Below, piece by piece: positions 28,430 through 38,377 of a stretch of 64,000 bases of DNA. How positions within the stretch are numbered: the first letter of the stretch is position 1; every line of letters begins with the position of its first letter. The notes below the pieces were generated by a model. It saw only the letters and a program-made list of their open reading frames with translations, was not told the origin of the DNA and ran no database searches. Location of the stretch: positions 124,001 through 188,000 of the forward strand of contig NZ_CP115174.1 in NCBI RefSeq assembly GCF_027625475.1. Direction: 5' to 3'. The translations under genes were made by a program, and so were the position numbers. This stretch comes from Sphingomonas abietis. Lineage in GTDB: Bacteria > Pseudomonadota > Alphaproteobacteria > Sphingomonadales > Sphingomonadaceae.

Positions 28430-29488
28430 ATGCAGGTCTTGGTTACAGGTGGCGCAGGTTTCATCGGTTCAGCGGTCTGCCGGCATCTGGTGCGGGATCT
28501 CGGTCACGCGGTCGTCAACGTCGACGCCTTGACCTATGCCGCAAGCCTCACCTCGGTCGATCCCATCAGCGCATCAGAGCTCTATGCGTTCGAACATGCC
28601 GACATCCGCGACCGCGCCGCGATGGATGCCGTGCTTCAACGGTACCAACCTGATACGATCATGCACCTTGCCGCAGAGAGCCACGTCGATCGTTCGATCA
28701 CGGGGTCCAGCATCTTTCTTGAAACCAACATCATGGGCACGGCGACGCTGCTTGAGGCGGTGCGCGCCTATCGCGACGGGCTTCCCGCTGAACGCGTCGA
28801 CAGCCTGCGCATGTTGCATATCTCGACCGACGAGGTTTACGGCTCGCTCGGTTCGGCCGGCCTGTTCACGGAAGAAACGCCGTACGATCCGTCCTCGCCC
28901 TATTCGGCCTCGAAAGCAGCATCGGATCATCTCGTCCGGGCCTGGGTCCGCACCTATGGTCTGCCGTGCGTGATCTCAAACTGCTCGAACAATTACGGGC
29001 CGTACCACTTCCCGGAAAAGCTGATTCCGCTCGTTATCCTCAACGCGATGGCCGGCAAGCGCCTGCCCGTCTACGGCGACGGCTCGAACATTCGCGACTG
29101 GCTCTACGTCGAAGATCATGCCCGTGCGCTCGTTATGGTTCTCGAAAAAGGCCGGTTCGGCGAAAAATATAATATCGGTGGTCGCAACGAGCGGACCAAT
29201 CTGCAGGTCGTCAAGCGCATTTGCGACCTGATGGACCATCTCGCACCCAAGTCTTTCAGGCATCGCGATCTCATCGATTTCGTCACCGACCGGCCAGGGC
29301 ACGATCACCGATATGCGATCGACGCGACCAAGACCGAAACCGAGATCGGCTGGCGTGCCCAGGAGTCGTTCGAGACCGGGATCGACAAGACGGTGCAATG
29401 GTATCTCGATAATGAGGCATGGTGGGCGCCGCTGCGCAAAGGCTATTCTGGCGAGCGGCTCGGTACGCTCAAAGCCGCGGCAGAATAG
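28430..29488 (+). CDS. rfbB: dTDP-glucose 4,6-dehydratase
   Basis: Second step of dTDP-L-rhamnose synthesis: converts dTDP-glucose to dTDP-4-keto-6-deoxyglucose using bound NAD+. The 352-residue SDR protein has GGAGFIGS at residues 7-14, the active-site segment [10 protein letters not shown], and the catalytic [11 protein letters not shown]. The three other rhamnose genes lie convergently on the minus strand, an unusual split, since rfbB normally heads one rfbBDAC operon. A hairpin terminator follows its stop. Confidence 0.95.
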   Translation: MQVLVTGGAGFIGSAVCRHLVRDLGHAVVNVDALTYAASLTSVDPISASELYAFEHADIRDRAAMDAVLQRYQPDTIMHLAAESHVDRSITGSSIFLETNIMGTATLLEAVRAYRDGLPAERVDSLRMLHISTDEVYGSLGSAGLFTEETPYDPSSPYSASKAASDHLVRAWVRTYGLPCVISNCSNNYGPYHFPEKLIPLVILNAMAGKRLPVYGDGSNIRDWLYVEDHARALVMVLEKGRFGEKYNIGGRNERTNLQVVKRICDLMDHLAPKSFRHRDLIDFVTDRPGHDHRYAIDATKTETEIGWRAQESFETGIDKTVQWYLDNEAWWAPLRKGYSGERLGTLKAAAE

Positions 29489-29492
29489 CCTG

Positions 29493-29520
29493 GCAGGCGG
29501 CTATCTGTCGCCTGCATTTT
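29493..29520 (+). terminator. Terminator between rfbB and rfbD
   Basis: GCAGGCG (29493-29499) pairs with CGCCTGC (29509-29515), followed by ATTTT. It lies 5 bases after the rfbB stop, between convergent genes. Confidence 0.6.
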
Positions 29521-29586
29521 CAGCGGCAGGTCGTCAGCCCGCTTTCGCGATTTCGGCTTCCCCCCCCAGGGACGTAGCCATGGTCC

Positions 29587-30444
29587 TCAACCCTGCGCCA
29601 CGATCTCCGCAATCATCGTGCGCAGATGCGCACGCCAGTGCGACGTCGGGCCGCCCAACGCGGCAAAGGTCGAGCTCTTGTCGAGCACCGAATAGCTCGG
29701 CCGCTTCGCCGGAGTCGGAAAATCGGCGGTGGCGATTGGAATGACCGGCACCGCGCTGGACAAAAGGCCCGCCTCCCGTGCCTCTTCCTGGATGGCTATC
29801 GCGAAGTCGTACCAGCTTGCCACGCCGGCATCTGTGTAATGGTGAATGCCCGTTACGCCCATGTCGGCCATTGTCCAGAGCGCCGCAGCAAGGCCGGGCG
29901 CATAGGTCGGCGTGCCGATCTGATCGGCAACGACACGAACCTCGGGCCGCTCACCCATCAGCCGGATCATCGTGCGCACGAAGTTACCCCCGGTCGGCGC
30001 GTAGACCCATGAGGTGCGCACGATCAGAGCATCCTCGCCCGCTAGATGCTCACCCGCCAGTTTGGTGCGTCCATAAGCGCCGAGTGGATTGGCGGCAGCA
30101 TCGGGTGCGTAGGGAAAACCTGCTTGCCCATCGAACACGAAGTCAGTCGAGACATGCACCAGCCGCGCACCCTGCCGGCGCGCTGCATCGGCGAGCAGGC
30201 CGACGGCAGTGGCATTGACGGCATAGGCCGCGCTCTCGTCGCTCTCGGCCTTGTCGACGGCCGTATACGCGGCCGCGTTGAGGATCAGGTCCGGCTTCTC
30301 CGCCGCAACCACCGCCGCGACGCTGGCTGCATCGGTAATGTCGAGTGTATCCACGTCATGGCCGACAATCTCGACGCCCCTAGGCGCGGTAGCAGCGAGG
30401 CCGTGACCGAGTTGCCCCTTGCTGCCAACAATCAGTGCTTTCAT
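29587..30444 (-). CDS. rfbD: dTDP-4-dehydrorhamnose reductase
   Basis: Last step of dTDP-L-rhamnose synthesis (NAD(P)H-dependent). The 285-residue protein has GSKGQLGHGL at residues 8-17 for cofactor binding, NAAAYTAVDKAE, STDFVFDG and the catalytic YGRTKLAGE, all family signatures. The start at 30444 overlaps the rfbC stop by one base. It is the last gene of the rfbA-rfbC-rfbD operon on the minus strand. Confidence 0.94.
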   Translation of the reverse strand: MKALIVGSKGQLGHGLAATAPRGVEIVGHDVDTLDITDAASVAAVVAAEKPDLILNAAAYTAVDKAESDESAAYAVNATAVGLLADAARRQGARLVHVSTDFVFDGQAGFPYAPDAAANPLGAYGRTKLAGEHLAGEDALIVRTSWVYAPTGGNFVRTMIRLMGERPEVRVVADQIGTPTYAPGLAAALWTMADMGVTGIHHYTDAGVASWYDFAIAIQEEAREAGLLSSAVPVIPIATADFPTPAKRPSYSVLDKSSTFAALGGPTSHWRAHLRTMIAEIVAQG

Positions 30445-30989
30445 CACGCGAACGCCTCGATATCGGCAAGCGGCTTGCCAGCAATGTCTTTGCCAGAAAG
30501 CTTCGGCTCGATGTCGGCCAGCGGCCAATCGATACCGAGCGCTGGATCGTTCCACAGCAGCGAATGTTCACTGGCGGGATCGTAGAGTTCGGTGCATTTG
30601 TAGAGAAAGTCGGTGCCATCTTCGAGCGTGAGGAAGCCGTGTGCGAAACCGGGAGGCACCCACAACATCCGCTTGTTCGACGCCGAAAGTTCAACGCCGA
30701 CCCACCTGCCAAAATGCGGCGAGGCACGGCGGATATCGACCGCCACATCCCACACCGCTCCAGCGGTCACGCGGACCAGCTTGCCTTGCGGATTAGGGTT
30801 CTGAAAATGCAACCCGCGCAGCACGCCCCTGGAGGAACGACTGTGATTGTCCTGCACAAAGGTCAGGCCGAGGCCAGCGTCACGGAACTTGGCTGCATTC
30901 CAGCTTTCCATGAAGAAACCGCGATCGTCGCCGAACACAGCCGGCTCGATGATCACCGGTCCAGGAATGGCGGTCTCGATGAAGTTCAT
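30444..30989 (-). CDS. rfbC: dTDP-4-dehydrorhamnose 3,5-epimerase
   Basis: Epimerises dTDP-4-keto-6-deoxyglucose at C3 and C5. The 181-residue cupin has [19 protein letters not shown] with the catalytic His in [21 protein letters not shown], and [15 protein letters not shown]. Length and motifs are standard. It overlaps rfbA by 4 bases (ATGA) and rfbD by 1, so the three are translationally coupled. Confidence 0.95.
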   Translation of the reverse strand: MNFIETAIPGPVIIEPAVFGDDRGFFMESWNAAKFRDAGLGLTFVQDNHSRSSRGVLRGLHFQNPNPQGKLVRVTAGAVWDVAVDIRRASPHFGRWVGVELSASNKRMLWVPPGFAHGFLTLEDGTDFLYKCTELYDPASEHSLLWNDPALGIDWPLADIEPKLSGKDIAGKPLADIEAFA

Positions 30990-31882
30990 GAAAACACCTT
31001 TGTTTCGAGCAGATCCAGCAGATACTGGCCGTAGCCGCTTTTGCGCAGCGGCCCGGCGATCCGTTCCAGCTGCGCATCGTCGATGAAGCCCTGTCGCCAG
31101 GCAATTTCCTCGGGGCAGGCGATCTTCAGGCCCTGCCGCTCCTCGGTAATCCGCACATACAGCGCGGCATCGAGCAACGAGCCGTGGGTGCCGGTATCGA
31201 GCCATGCATAGCCACGCCCCATGATCTCGACCGAGAGCTTGCCTTGCTCAAGGTAGAGCCGGTTGAGGTCCGTGATTTCGAGTTCGCCGCGTGGGCTCGG
31301 CTTCAGGTCGCGTGCTAATTCGACCGCGCGGCCGTCGTAGAAATAGAGGCCCGTCACCGCGTAGTTCGACTTCGGAGTTGCCGGCTTCTCCTCGATCGTC
31401 TCGGCGCGCCCATCAGCATCAAAAGAAACGACACCGTAGGCTGTCGCATCCTTGACGTAATAGCCGAACACAGTCGCGCCCTCGTCACGTGCCGAAGCCC
31501 GTGTCAGCAGGTCAGGCAAGCCGTGGCCGTAGAAGATATTGTCTCCCAGCACGAGTGCCGAGGGTTTGTCGCCGATGAAATCCGCACCGATGTGGTAGGC
31601 TTGGGCCAGGCCCGCCGGCTCGGGTTGGACGGCATACTCAAGCGCCATGCCGATGTCGCTACCGTCACCAAGCAGTGCCTTGAATGCCGCCTGGTCATGC
31701 GGCGTGGTGATAATCATGACTTCACGGATGCCTGCGCTCATCAGCGTCGACAGCGGATAATAGATCATCGGCTTGTCGTACACGGGCATGAGTTGCTTCG
31801 ATACGCCGCGCGTCAGTGGATATAATCGAGTACCGGAGCCGCCCGCGAGAATGATACCTTTGCGCAAAATGTCACCCTTCAT
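30986..31882 (-). CDS. rfbA: Glucose-1-phosphate thymidylyltransferase
   Basis: First step of dTDP-rhamnose synthesis: dTTP plus glucose-1-phosphate. The 298-residue protein has the nucleotidyltransferase motif [16 protein letters not shown] at residues 9-24, [16 protein letters not shown], and [14 protein letters not shown]. Start 31882 (MKGDILRKG) gives the usual N-terminus. It heads the minus-strand operon. Its upstream region (31883-32001) is shared with the end of another minus-strand gene. Confidence 0.95.
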   Translation of the reverse strand: MKGDILRKGIILAGGSGTRLYPLTRGVSKQLMPVYDKPMIYYPLSTLMSAGIREVMIITTPHDQAAFKALLGDGSDIGMALEYAVQPEPAGLAQAYHIGADFIGDKPSALVLGDNIFYGHGLPDLLTRASARDEGATVFGYYVKDATAYGVVSFDADGRAETIEEKPATPKSNYAVTGLYFYDGRAVELARDLKPSPRGELEITDLNRLYLEQGKLSVEIMGRGYAWLDTGTHGSLLDAALYVRITEERQGLKIACPEEIAWRQGFIDDAQLERIAGPLRKSGYGQYLLDLLETKVFS

Positions 31883-32001
31883 ATTGTCGGAGTCGCTTAA
31901 TGCGGCACCCCTGAATGAGCAACGTACCTTTTCGCCTGAAGCGCCGCGCGGAGCAGCAAGGCGCAATCAGCTGGGTCAGCACCGTTTCGCCCTGACACCT
32001 G

Positions 32002-33411
32002 TCAGTTCGAGGTCGGCGCGTTCGCTCCTTCCGGCACGATCGCGTAATTCAGGATGCAGCCGCGATAGGAGATGGCGGACGCTGGCATGGCGGACGACAG
32101 GAACGGGCGAGAATCCGGCGAGACGTTTACCGCCACATCGACGCGACGCGGACCGCAAGTGCTCGGATACGTGCCGGGGGATGCGATGAACTGGTTATGG
32201 TCGATGGCCATTGGCCCGGTCAGACGGTCAACATTGAGCGCCAACATGGCGTGCGCCACGCGGTTTCCCGCAACAATGCCACCGAACGCCGGTGCGTCGT
32301 ACCACGGCGTCGAACCGATCATGATGCCGAAGCCACAGCGCCGTTGCGGCCCACAATCGATCTTGTTGCGGACGACCCGCGTACCCGTAAAGTTGCCGCT
32401 GGTAGCTTTCGGCCATGCCTGCAGCATGATTTCCCCAAACGAGCCCCCCCCGGCAGCATCGCTATGACCGAAGCGGTTGTCCGCAACCGTACAGCCAGTG
32501 CAACCGCCAAGAACCAACTGAATATCGGTATTGTCGCGAAAGCGGTTGCTCAACACGCGCAGGCCTTTTGCGTCATGAATCGTCAATCCGTCGGCCCAGC
32601 GCAGTTTGGCGGTGTGTGTGCCGTTTCCGACGAAATCATTGCCGCTGATGACGGTAGCCGCACCATGCCCAAATTCGAGCGCGGTATAGCAGGCCATGTC
32701 CCGAAATACGGATCGATGGATTACGATCCCGGTCCCACTGACGCGCAGTCCGCCGGCCATTGGCCGTTCCTTGTCTGATGCGCAGCGCTTTGCCGACAAC
32801 CCGGGGTCGGTGAGCCGGGTTCCCTGAAATACCAGGTGATCAAGCCGGACATAGTCGCTGGCGATGTCAAAAGGCATAATCGCGCTAGCGATCACAGCAG
32901 GTGCGATCGCTAGATGCAATTGCGCACAGCGGCGCTCATCAGCGGAACATGGCGCTGAAACAGGAGACAGGCCAAGTGTTGTCAGCGTTATCGGGAGCCG
33001 CAGATGAATCGGCGTTGCGATCAGATAGCGACCGGGCGGAAGTGCGACCTTTCCGTTCGCCGGTGTCGCATCCAGACATGCCTGAAGTGCGGGTCCGACG
33101 TCACTTACGCCCCCCACCAACCGGGTCATCGCGATGCAGGGCTCCGCGTTTGAACCTGGGCTGGCGACTGCCTGGTCTTCACCGATGAGCCCCAATACGC
33201 CGTCCAGCGCGATCGCCATGGCGAGAACAATCGCCCAAACCAACTGGCCCCTGCCCAAAGCACCTTGCTTGCGGGGCAATCCGACCTGGTGCAGGGAACG
33301 CCAGAATATGGCGCATCGATGACTCGAGAGCTGTAAGAGCAAAATGGGCTTTCGAAAACGCTGGGCGACACGCCTGAGGCTAACGATTGCGACGAGGGTT
33401 ATCAATGCCAT
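32002..33411 (-). CDS. Membrane-anchored or secreted parallel beta-helix protein
   Basis: Up to 469 residues. One hydrophobic segment (LVWAIVLAMAIALDGVLGLIG, about residues 58-78) looks like a signal or anchor, so the true start may be a later codon, such as the TTG at LPRKQG near residue 45; ATG 33411 overlaps the divergent gene's start. The rest has right-handed beta-helix repeats (GLRVSGTGIVIHRSVFRDM, VISGNDFVGNG, LRVLSNRFRDN, CTVADNRFGHS, RVVRNKIDCG) as in pectate-lyase-like proteins. Many Cys pairs suggest export. In this cluster it may modify or cut the polysaccharide; no catalytic residues can be named. Confidence 0.7.
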   Translation of the reverse strand: MALITLVAIVSLRRVAQRFRKPILLLQLSSHRCAIFWRSLHQVGLPRKQGALGRGQLVWAIVLAMAIALDGVLGLIGEDQAVASPGSNAEPCIAMTRLVGGVSDVGPALQACLDATPANGKVALPPGRYLIATPIHLRLPITLTTLGLSPVSAPCSADERRCAQLHLAIAPAVIASAIMPFDIASDYVRLDHLVFQGTRLTDPGLSAKRCASDKERPMAGGLRVSGTGIVIHRSVFRDMACYTALEFGHGAATVISGNDFVGNGTHTAKLRWADGLTIHDAKGLRVLSNRFRDNTDIQLVLGGCTGCTVADNRFGHSDAAGGGSFGEIMLQAWPKATSGNFTGTRVVRNKIDCGPQRRCGFGIMIGSTPWYDAPAFGGIVAGNRVAHAMLALNVDRLTGPMAIDHNQFIASPGTYPSTCGPRRVDVAVNVSPDSRPFLSSAMPASAISYRGCILNYAIVPEGANAPTSN

Positions 33412-34547
33412 CAGGGCGCACTATGCCGGAAGTGCCGATCTGCATCGATGGCCGGATGCTGTCCTATGGCGGCGCCGGCACGGGGGTTGGGCAATTTGCC
33501 CGCACCGTGAGAACGGCGCTGCAGACCGCAGGGATCCAACCGTCGATCCTCGAGGATGGCGGTACGGGTCTGCACCGTTCGCAGGTTTCCAAGCTGTTGG
33601 CAGCCGTCCGGCCTTGGCAGCGCCATGCCACCGCGAGCGCGCAAGGGTTTTTCGCCCGCGACATTTTTCGCGAGGCCTATGTTTTTTTCGACATCCACAA
33701 GCGACCGATGCCGGTCGCCCTGCCCGGCCCGGCCGGGATCATGCACTGGTCATATCCCCTGCCGTTACGGATTATCGGTTGGCGCAACCTCTACACGGCT
33801 CATGACGTGTTACCGCTCGACCCGGCGATCCCCAGCCCCGTCAATGGTCTGCGCCTGCGCCGCCTGCTCGATGCGATTCGGGCTGCAGGCGGTGAATTCG
33901 CGACCGTGTCGGACGCCGCACGCGCGCAGATCGTCGAACGGATGGGTTGGCCTGCGGATTCGGTGACATCCTGCCATCAGGCAGTGGATGTCGCAGGCGC
34001 GGATCAGGGCGATTTGCCAGGCGGACTGCAGCCTGGCGCATATCTGCTATATGTCGGGGCGGTTGAAGCGCGCAAGAACCTCCACCGCCTGATCGACGCC
34101 TATCGAGGCAGCGGGATCACGACGCCGCTGGTCATATCCGGCCCGGACGGGCTCGACGCGGCGAGCATCGACGCGCGGATCGCCGCGACGCCCGGCGCGG
34201 TCAGGCTTGGGCTTCAGTCGCGCGGCACCGTGCTGCAACTGCTGGCCAACGCGCGTGCGCTGGCCTTCGTATCGCTGGCCGAAGGCTTCGGCCTGCCAGT
34301 CGCCGAAGCGATGGCGCTGGGCACCCCGGTCCTTGCCGGCGACGTACCTGCACTAGCCGAGGTCTCAGCGGGCGCCGCCTTGCTGGTCGATCCGTTGGAT
34401 CTGACCGCGCTGCAAAATGCGCTGATTGCGATCGACGGCGATGCCTCGCTGCGGAATCGTCTCTCGATGCTGGGCACTCAGCGGGCGCGGCACTTTGCGC
34501 TTGGCCCCTATGCACACCGCCTGCTTACCCTGTACGGGATGGCATGA
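33405..34547 (+). CDS. GT4-like glycosyltransferase
   Basis: A 380-residue GT-B fold enzyme. The N-terminal domain includes IMHWSYPLPLRIIGWRNLYTAHDVLPL, the C-terminal domain YLLYVGAVEARKNLHRLIDAY and the nucleotide-sugar-binding FVSLAEGFGLPVAEAMALGTPVL with the conserved E-x7-E. Start 33405 has GAGG ten bases upstream; ATG 33423 is the alternative. It overlaps the next glycosyltransferase gene by 4 bases, and both share the HW(S/T)YPLPLR segment, so they are likely a duplicated pair. The sugar donor is unknown; rhamnose is plausible given the neighbours. Confidence 0.85.
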   Translation: MPSGRTMPEVPICIDGRMLSYGGAGTGVGQFARTVRTALQTAGIQPSILEDGGTGLHRSQVSKLLAAVRPWQRHATASAQGFFARDIFREAYVFFDIHKRPMPVALPGPAGIMHWSYPLPLRIIGWRNLYTAHDVLPLDPAIPSPVNGLRLRRLLDAIRAAGGEFATVSDAARAQIVERMGWPADSVTSCHQAVDVAGADQGDLPGGLQPGAYLLYVGAVEARKNLHRLIDAYRGSGITTPLVISGPDGLDAASIDARIAATPGAVRLGLQSRGTVLQLLANARALAFVSLAEGFGLPVAEAMALGTPVLAGDVPALAEVSAGAALLVDPLDLTALQNALIAIDGDASLRNRLSMLGTQRARHFALGPYAHRLLTLYGMA

Positions 34548-35854
34548 CCAATTACAGCGCCTCGCCGATCCGCATTGGATTGGATGGATATAATCTGGCC
34601 CTGCCGCAAGGCACCGGGGTCGCGACCTATGGCCGCAACCTGTCCGATGCGATCCACACACTGGGGTACCCGGTCGATTTCGTGTTCGGCGTCAACATTC
34701 CACGCAAGGCCGATATCGATCTTCGGGAATCTTTGTTTTTTGGTCAGCTGGAGGCGGATGCCCCCCATCGGCTTACCCTGCGTAGGCGGATTCGCCGCTG
34801 GCGCGTTCACCCCTTTGCGCATGATCTGATTGAAATTCCGGTCACCGGCCGCGTCGTCTTGGCGGATGGCGGCGCGCGCCTGCCGCAGTTCGAGCGGCTT
34901 TTCAACCTCAGCGAAATCTTCGATGTCTGCGCCCGACATTTCCGTCGCTATGGACGCTTCATGACGCTGCGTGTGCCCAATCCGCCAGCGATCATGCACT
35001 GGACCTATCCCTTGCCGCTACGGCTGGCGGGGGCACGCAACATCTATACCTTGCACGATTTGGTGCCGTTGCGGCTTCCGCGCGCCAGTCTCGAGGACAA
35101 GCGTTATTACGACATGCTTCTGCGCGCCTGCGTCGGCCGGGCAGACCATATCGTCACCGTATCGGAAAAATCGCGCTCGGATATCATTGAACTGCTGAAC
35201 GCCGATCCGTCCCGGTTGACGAACTGCTATCAGGCCAGCGACATGCCACCTCTGCGCGATCCCGCAGCGCTGCCGGGCCGACTGCGCCGGTTGTTCGACC
35301 TGGATATGAAGGGATATTTCCTGTTCTTTGGCGCGATCGAGCCAAAGAAAAACCTCGGTCGCGTGATTCAGGCCTATCTGGAGGCCGATATCGAAACCCC
35401 GCTTGTTATTGTCGGACGGGAAGCTTGGCACGCCGAGCGGGAACTGAAGCTGCTGGGCACCGCGCACGGCCGACACTTGCCCGGCATCGACCGGATCCGC
35501 CGCATCGATTATGTCCCGCGGACGCTGCTCACCGATCTGCTTCATGGCGCCAAGGCAAGCCTGTTCCCGGCGCTTTACGAAGGTTTCGGCCTTCCCGCGC
35601 TGGAAACTCTCTCGGCCGGGGTTCCGCTGCTGTCGAGCACCACAGGCGCGCTCCCCGAAGTGACCGGCGAGGCCGCGCTGTCGGTTGATCCCTATGATGT
35701 CGATGCCATGGTCAGCGCCATGCGCAAACTCGACAGGGACGGTGCGTTGCGCGACCGACTCGCCGCGCAGGGCCCTATCCAAGCGGCGAAATTCTCCCGC
35801 ACCGTTTTTGCCGATCGCATTCGTAAACTTTACCAGCAAGTCGTCGAGCGCTAG
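34544..35854 (+). CDS. GT4-like glycosyltransferase
   Basis: A 436-residue enzyme similar to the preceding one over most of its length, with IMHWTYPLPLRLAGARNIYTLHDLVPL, YFLFFGAIEPKKNLGRVIQAY and ALYEGFGLPALETLSAGVPLL carrying the GT4 E-x7-E motif. Coupled to the previous gene through ATGA. The N-terminal domain has an extra insertion of about 60 residues compared with its neighbour. Probably adds a residue to the polysaccharide repeat at the cytoplasmic membrane face. Confidence 0.87.
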   Translation: MTNYSASPIRIGLDGYNLALPQGTGVATYGRNLSDAIHTLGYPVDFVFGVNIPRKADIDLRESLFFGQLEADAPHRLTLRRRIRRWRVHPFAHDLIEIPVTGRVVLADGGARLPQFERLFNLSEIFDVCARHFRRYGRFMTLRVPNPPAIMHWTYPLPLRLAGARNIYTLHDLVPLRLPRASLEDKRYYDMLLRACVGRADHIVTVSEKSRSDIIELLNADPSRLTNCYQASDMPPLRDPAALPGRLRRLFDLDMKGYFLFFGAIEPKKNLGRVIQAYLEADIETPLVIVGREAWHAERELKLLGTAHGRHLPGIDRIRRIDYVPRTLLTDLLHGAKASLFPALYEGFGLPALETLSAGVPLLSSTTGALPEVTGEAALSVDPYDVDAMVSAMRKLDRDGALRDRLAAQGPIQAAKFSRTVFADRIRKLYQQVVER

Positions 35855-35941
35855 GCGCGTGCGGGAAGCGTGTCTGCGGAATCGAACCCCGCCAGGCTGA
35901 ATATTCGCGCGAGCCGCCTTGGGCGATATTGGAGTAACATT

Positions 35942-37183
35942 ATGCGTGTTAAGTGCGCGAAGCAGGTTGTACGTCCGGGACTGACCTTGCTGGCAATGAC
36001 TGCGGTAAGCGCGTGCGCCACATTGCCGCGAAATGGTCCCACCGGACACCAGATCACCCGGGACGAGACGAAGCGGAACGATATCGGGTTTCAAATTGTG
36101 GACATCGCCCCCGGCAATATCGGCACCCTGTCAACGGTGGATGCGCCGACCGGCGCGCTCGCCGCTCTGTCCGCAGACGGTTTCGTCGACACGCTCGGGC
36201 CGGGTGACGTGCTGTCGATCGAAATCTACGAGGTCGGCGTATCGCTGTTCGGTGGACGCGCCAATCTCGGTGGCACGACCGGAATGACGATCGGCGACCC
36301 CGCACCTTCCGCAAGCGGCGAACCGCTCGGCGACAGTGGTGTTGTCGTGGATCGCAACGGAGCCATCACCCTGCCGTATGTCGGCACGATCGTGGTCGCC
36401 GGCCTTACCCCCGCCCAGGTGCAGCAACGGATCGTTGCGGGCTTGCACGGCAAGTCGCAAAACCCTCAGGTGATCGTGACGCTGCAGCGCAACGTTTCCA
36501 ATACCGTCGTCGTCATGGGCGCCGTTTCCAACCCGCGGCGCGTTCCGCTGACCCTGGCGCGCGAGCGTCTGCTCGATGTGATCGCGGATACCGGCGGAAT
36601 TACCCGCACCGCGCAAACCGGTATGTCGACGGCAACCGGAACCGGCCCCCAAGACGAGATCGTGCGCTTCACGCGCCGTGGCCGCACGGTGGAGCAGCCG
36701 CTCGACAGCATTCTTTCCGGTTCGCCCGACGATCTCGTCCTGCTGGGCGGAGATCGGATCGAGCTGATCCGCCAGCCGCGCACGTTCACCGTTTTTGGCG
36801 CGATCGATCGGATCTCTCAGATTCCCTTCGAAAGCCGTGCGCTGACTCTGGCGGAAGCACTGGCCCGCGCCGGGGGGCCCAATGACGGTCGTGCCGATCC
36901 CAAGTCGGTGTTCGTATTCCGCCTGCCCTCGGGTGAGACCGCACCGACAGCGGCAGCGCAGCCGGGCGACCCGGCGACGTCGTCTGCCGCGGCTATCAAA
37001 CCCGTCGTCTACCGCATCGATATGTTGAGCGCCCAGAACTACTTCCTGGCGCAACGCTTCATGATGCACGACAAAGACGTGGTCTATATCGCCAATGCAT
37101 CGGCCAACCAGCCCCTTAAGCTGGTTCAGGCGCTGGGCCAGTTGTTCTCGCCCGTTCTGGCCGTGCAGAACGCAACGCGGTGA
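35942..37183 (+). CDS. Polysaccharide export outer-membrane lipoprotein (Wza/KpsD family)
   Basis: A 413-residue protein with a lipoprotein signal ending in the lipobox AVSAC (Cys near residue 27). The polysaccharide export domain starts at LGPGDVLSIEIYEVG; after an insertion comes GAITLPYVGTIVVAGLTPAQVQQRI, then SLBB-type segments (NTVVVMGAVSNPRRVPLT and RTFTVFGAIDRISQIPF). It forms the outer-membrane exit channel for capsule or EPS. Start 35942 is chosen for GGAG at -12; a start at 35870 would place 24 residues before the signal. Confidence 0.9.
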   Translation: MRVKCAKQVVRPGLTLLAMTAVSACATLPRNGPTGHQITRDETKRNDIGFQIVDIAPGNIGTLSTVDAPTGALAALSADGFVDTLGPGDVLSIEIYEVGVSLFGGRANLGGTTGMTIGDPAPSASGEPLGDSGVVVDRNGAITLPYVGTIVVAGLTPAQVQQRIVAGLHGKSQNPQVIVTLQRNVSNTVVVMGAVSNPRRVPLTLARERLLDVIADTGGITRTAQTGMSTATGTGPQDEIVRFTRRGRTVEQPLDSILSGSPDDLVLLGGDRIELIRQPRTFTVFGAIDRISQIPFESRALTLAEALARAGGPNDGRADPKSVFVFRLPSGETAPTAAAQPGDPATSSAAAIKPVVYRIDMLSAQNYFLAQRFMMHDKDVVYIANASANQPLKLVQALGQLFSPVLAVQNATR

Positions 37184-37190
37184 TATATTC

Positions 37191-37227
37191 CCCCTACCCG
37201 GCGCGCCGCAGGCGCGTAGGGTAGGGG
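37191..37227. terminator. Bidirectional hairpin between convergent export genes
   Basis: CCCCTACCC (37191-37199) pairs with GGGTAGGGG (37219-37227). It lies in the 53-base gap between convergent stops and could end transcription from both sides, although no long T-run is present. Confidence 0.5.
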
Positions 37228-37236
37228 ACGTCGCGA

Positions 37237-38367
37237 TCAGGCGGCATGCTCGCGGACACCTGCGGCAATCAGCCAGCCGATACCGTAGATCAGCAGTAGC
37301 GCCAGGAAAGCCGTGACGACGATCTTGGTACGCTGCGGGTACAGCGCGCGAACCGGCATGTTGGGATCAACAACCGGCACGACGAACAGCTGCTGGCGCC
37401 GGGCATCATCCTGTGCATGCTGCAAGGCGGAATATGCGACGTCCAACTGTTTGCCAGCCATTTCCTGTCGCATCTTGATGCCTTCGTAAGCTCCCATCCC
37501 GGTCGCGACGTTGCCGGGCCCCTGCGACAGCTTGGCGGTTTCTGCGGCGACCTGACGAGACAGCGCCGCGACCCGCTGCCGGGTCGCCGTCAGTTGCGGG
37601 CTGGTTGGCGCGAGGACCGCCGCCATGGCTGATTCCTGTGCCCGGGCGATGGCAAGTTGGCCCTGCAGGTCCGAAACCATAGTCGTCCGGGATGTCCCGG
37701 TAACTTGCGGATTGAAATCGCGTTCATCGCTGCGGAATTGGGTGATCCGCCCCTGAACCTGCGCGAGACTGGCTTCCGCTTCCTGCACCCGCTGCTGCGA
37801 CATCGCGACTGCATTGGCATAGTTGCGATGGTTGAGCGTATTCACGCGATTCTCGCCCAGTTTGAGCAGCTCGCGGATGATCTGATAGGAATCCTCCGGC
37901 CGGAAGCTGCGTACTTTCAGTGTCGTGATACCCGTATCGGTACTGACGTCGACGTCCGCTTTGCTGCTGAAATATTTCTGGAGCTGCTCGGGCGTTGGAT
38001 TGGCGAACCAGAGACGCGAGACGATGTCGGCTTCCGGTCGCCGATACCGTTGGCTCAATCCGATCTGGGACTGCAGCGCGGAAACCGCATCGTGCGACTT
38101 CAGATAATCGGCGACGACCAAGGCGTCGCGTTCGGATGAAGCGCCGCCCACTAGCGTCAATGCCTGGCCCAGACCGGTCGGTGCGGCGGGCTGCGTATCC
38201 GATGTCCTGACGACGAAATGCGCTTCCGATTCATATTGGTCGGCCGCGATGAGGTAATAATAGGCCGCGATAAGTACCGTCGGCAGCAGTACGATCAGGC
38301 ACCAGTTGCGATGCGCACGTAACCACCCGATCAGCCCGGCCCGATCTGTTGAAGAGGCATTGTTCAA
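37237..38367 (-). CDS. Capsule export inner-membrane protein (KpsE/BexC/CtrB-like)
   Basis: A 376-residue polysaccharide co-polymerase of the ABC-transporter-linked type. Two TM segments, one near the N-terminus (CLIVLLPTVLIAAYYYLIAA) and one at the C-terminus (IVVTAFLALLLIYGIGWLIAAGV), flank a long periplasmic coiled coil (QQRVQEAEASLAQVQGRI and later). DPNMPVRALYPQR before the last TM is the Pro-rich PCP signature. The TTG at 38367 is taken as start because AAGG precedes it and it lies 11 bases after the permease stop. It bridges the permease and the outer-membrane channel. Confidence 0.85.
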   Translation of the reverse strand: MNNASSTDRAGLIGWLRAHRNWCLIVLLPTVLIAAYYYLIAADQYESEAHFVVRTSDTQPAAPTGLGQALTLVGGASSERDALVVADYLKSHDAVSALQSQIGLSQRYRRPEADIVSRLWFANPTPEQLQKYFSSKADVDVSTDTGITTLKVRSFRPEDSYQIIRELLKLGENRVNTLNHRNYANAVAMSQQRVQEAEASLAQVQGRITQFRSDERDFNPQVTGTSRTTMVSDLQGQLAIARAQESAMAAVLAPTSPQLTATRQRVAALSRQVAAETAKLSQGPGNVATGMGAYEGIKMRQEMAGKQLDVAYSALQHAQDDARRQQLFVVPVVDPNMPVRALYPQRTKIVVTAFLALLLIYGIGWLIAAGVREHAA

Positions 38368-38377
38368 AATGGATACC

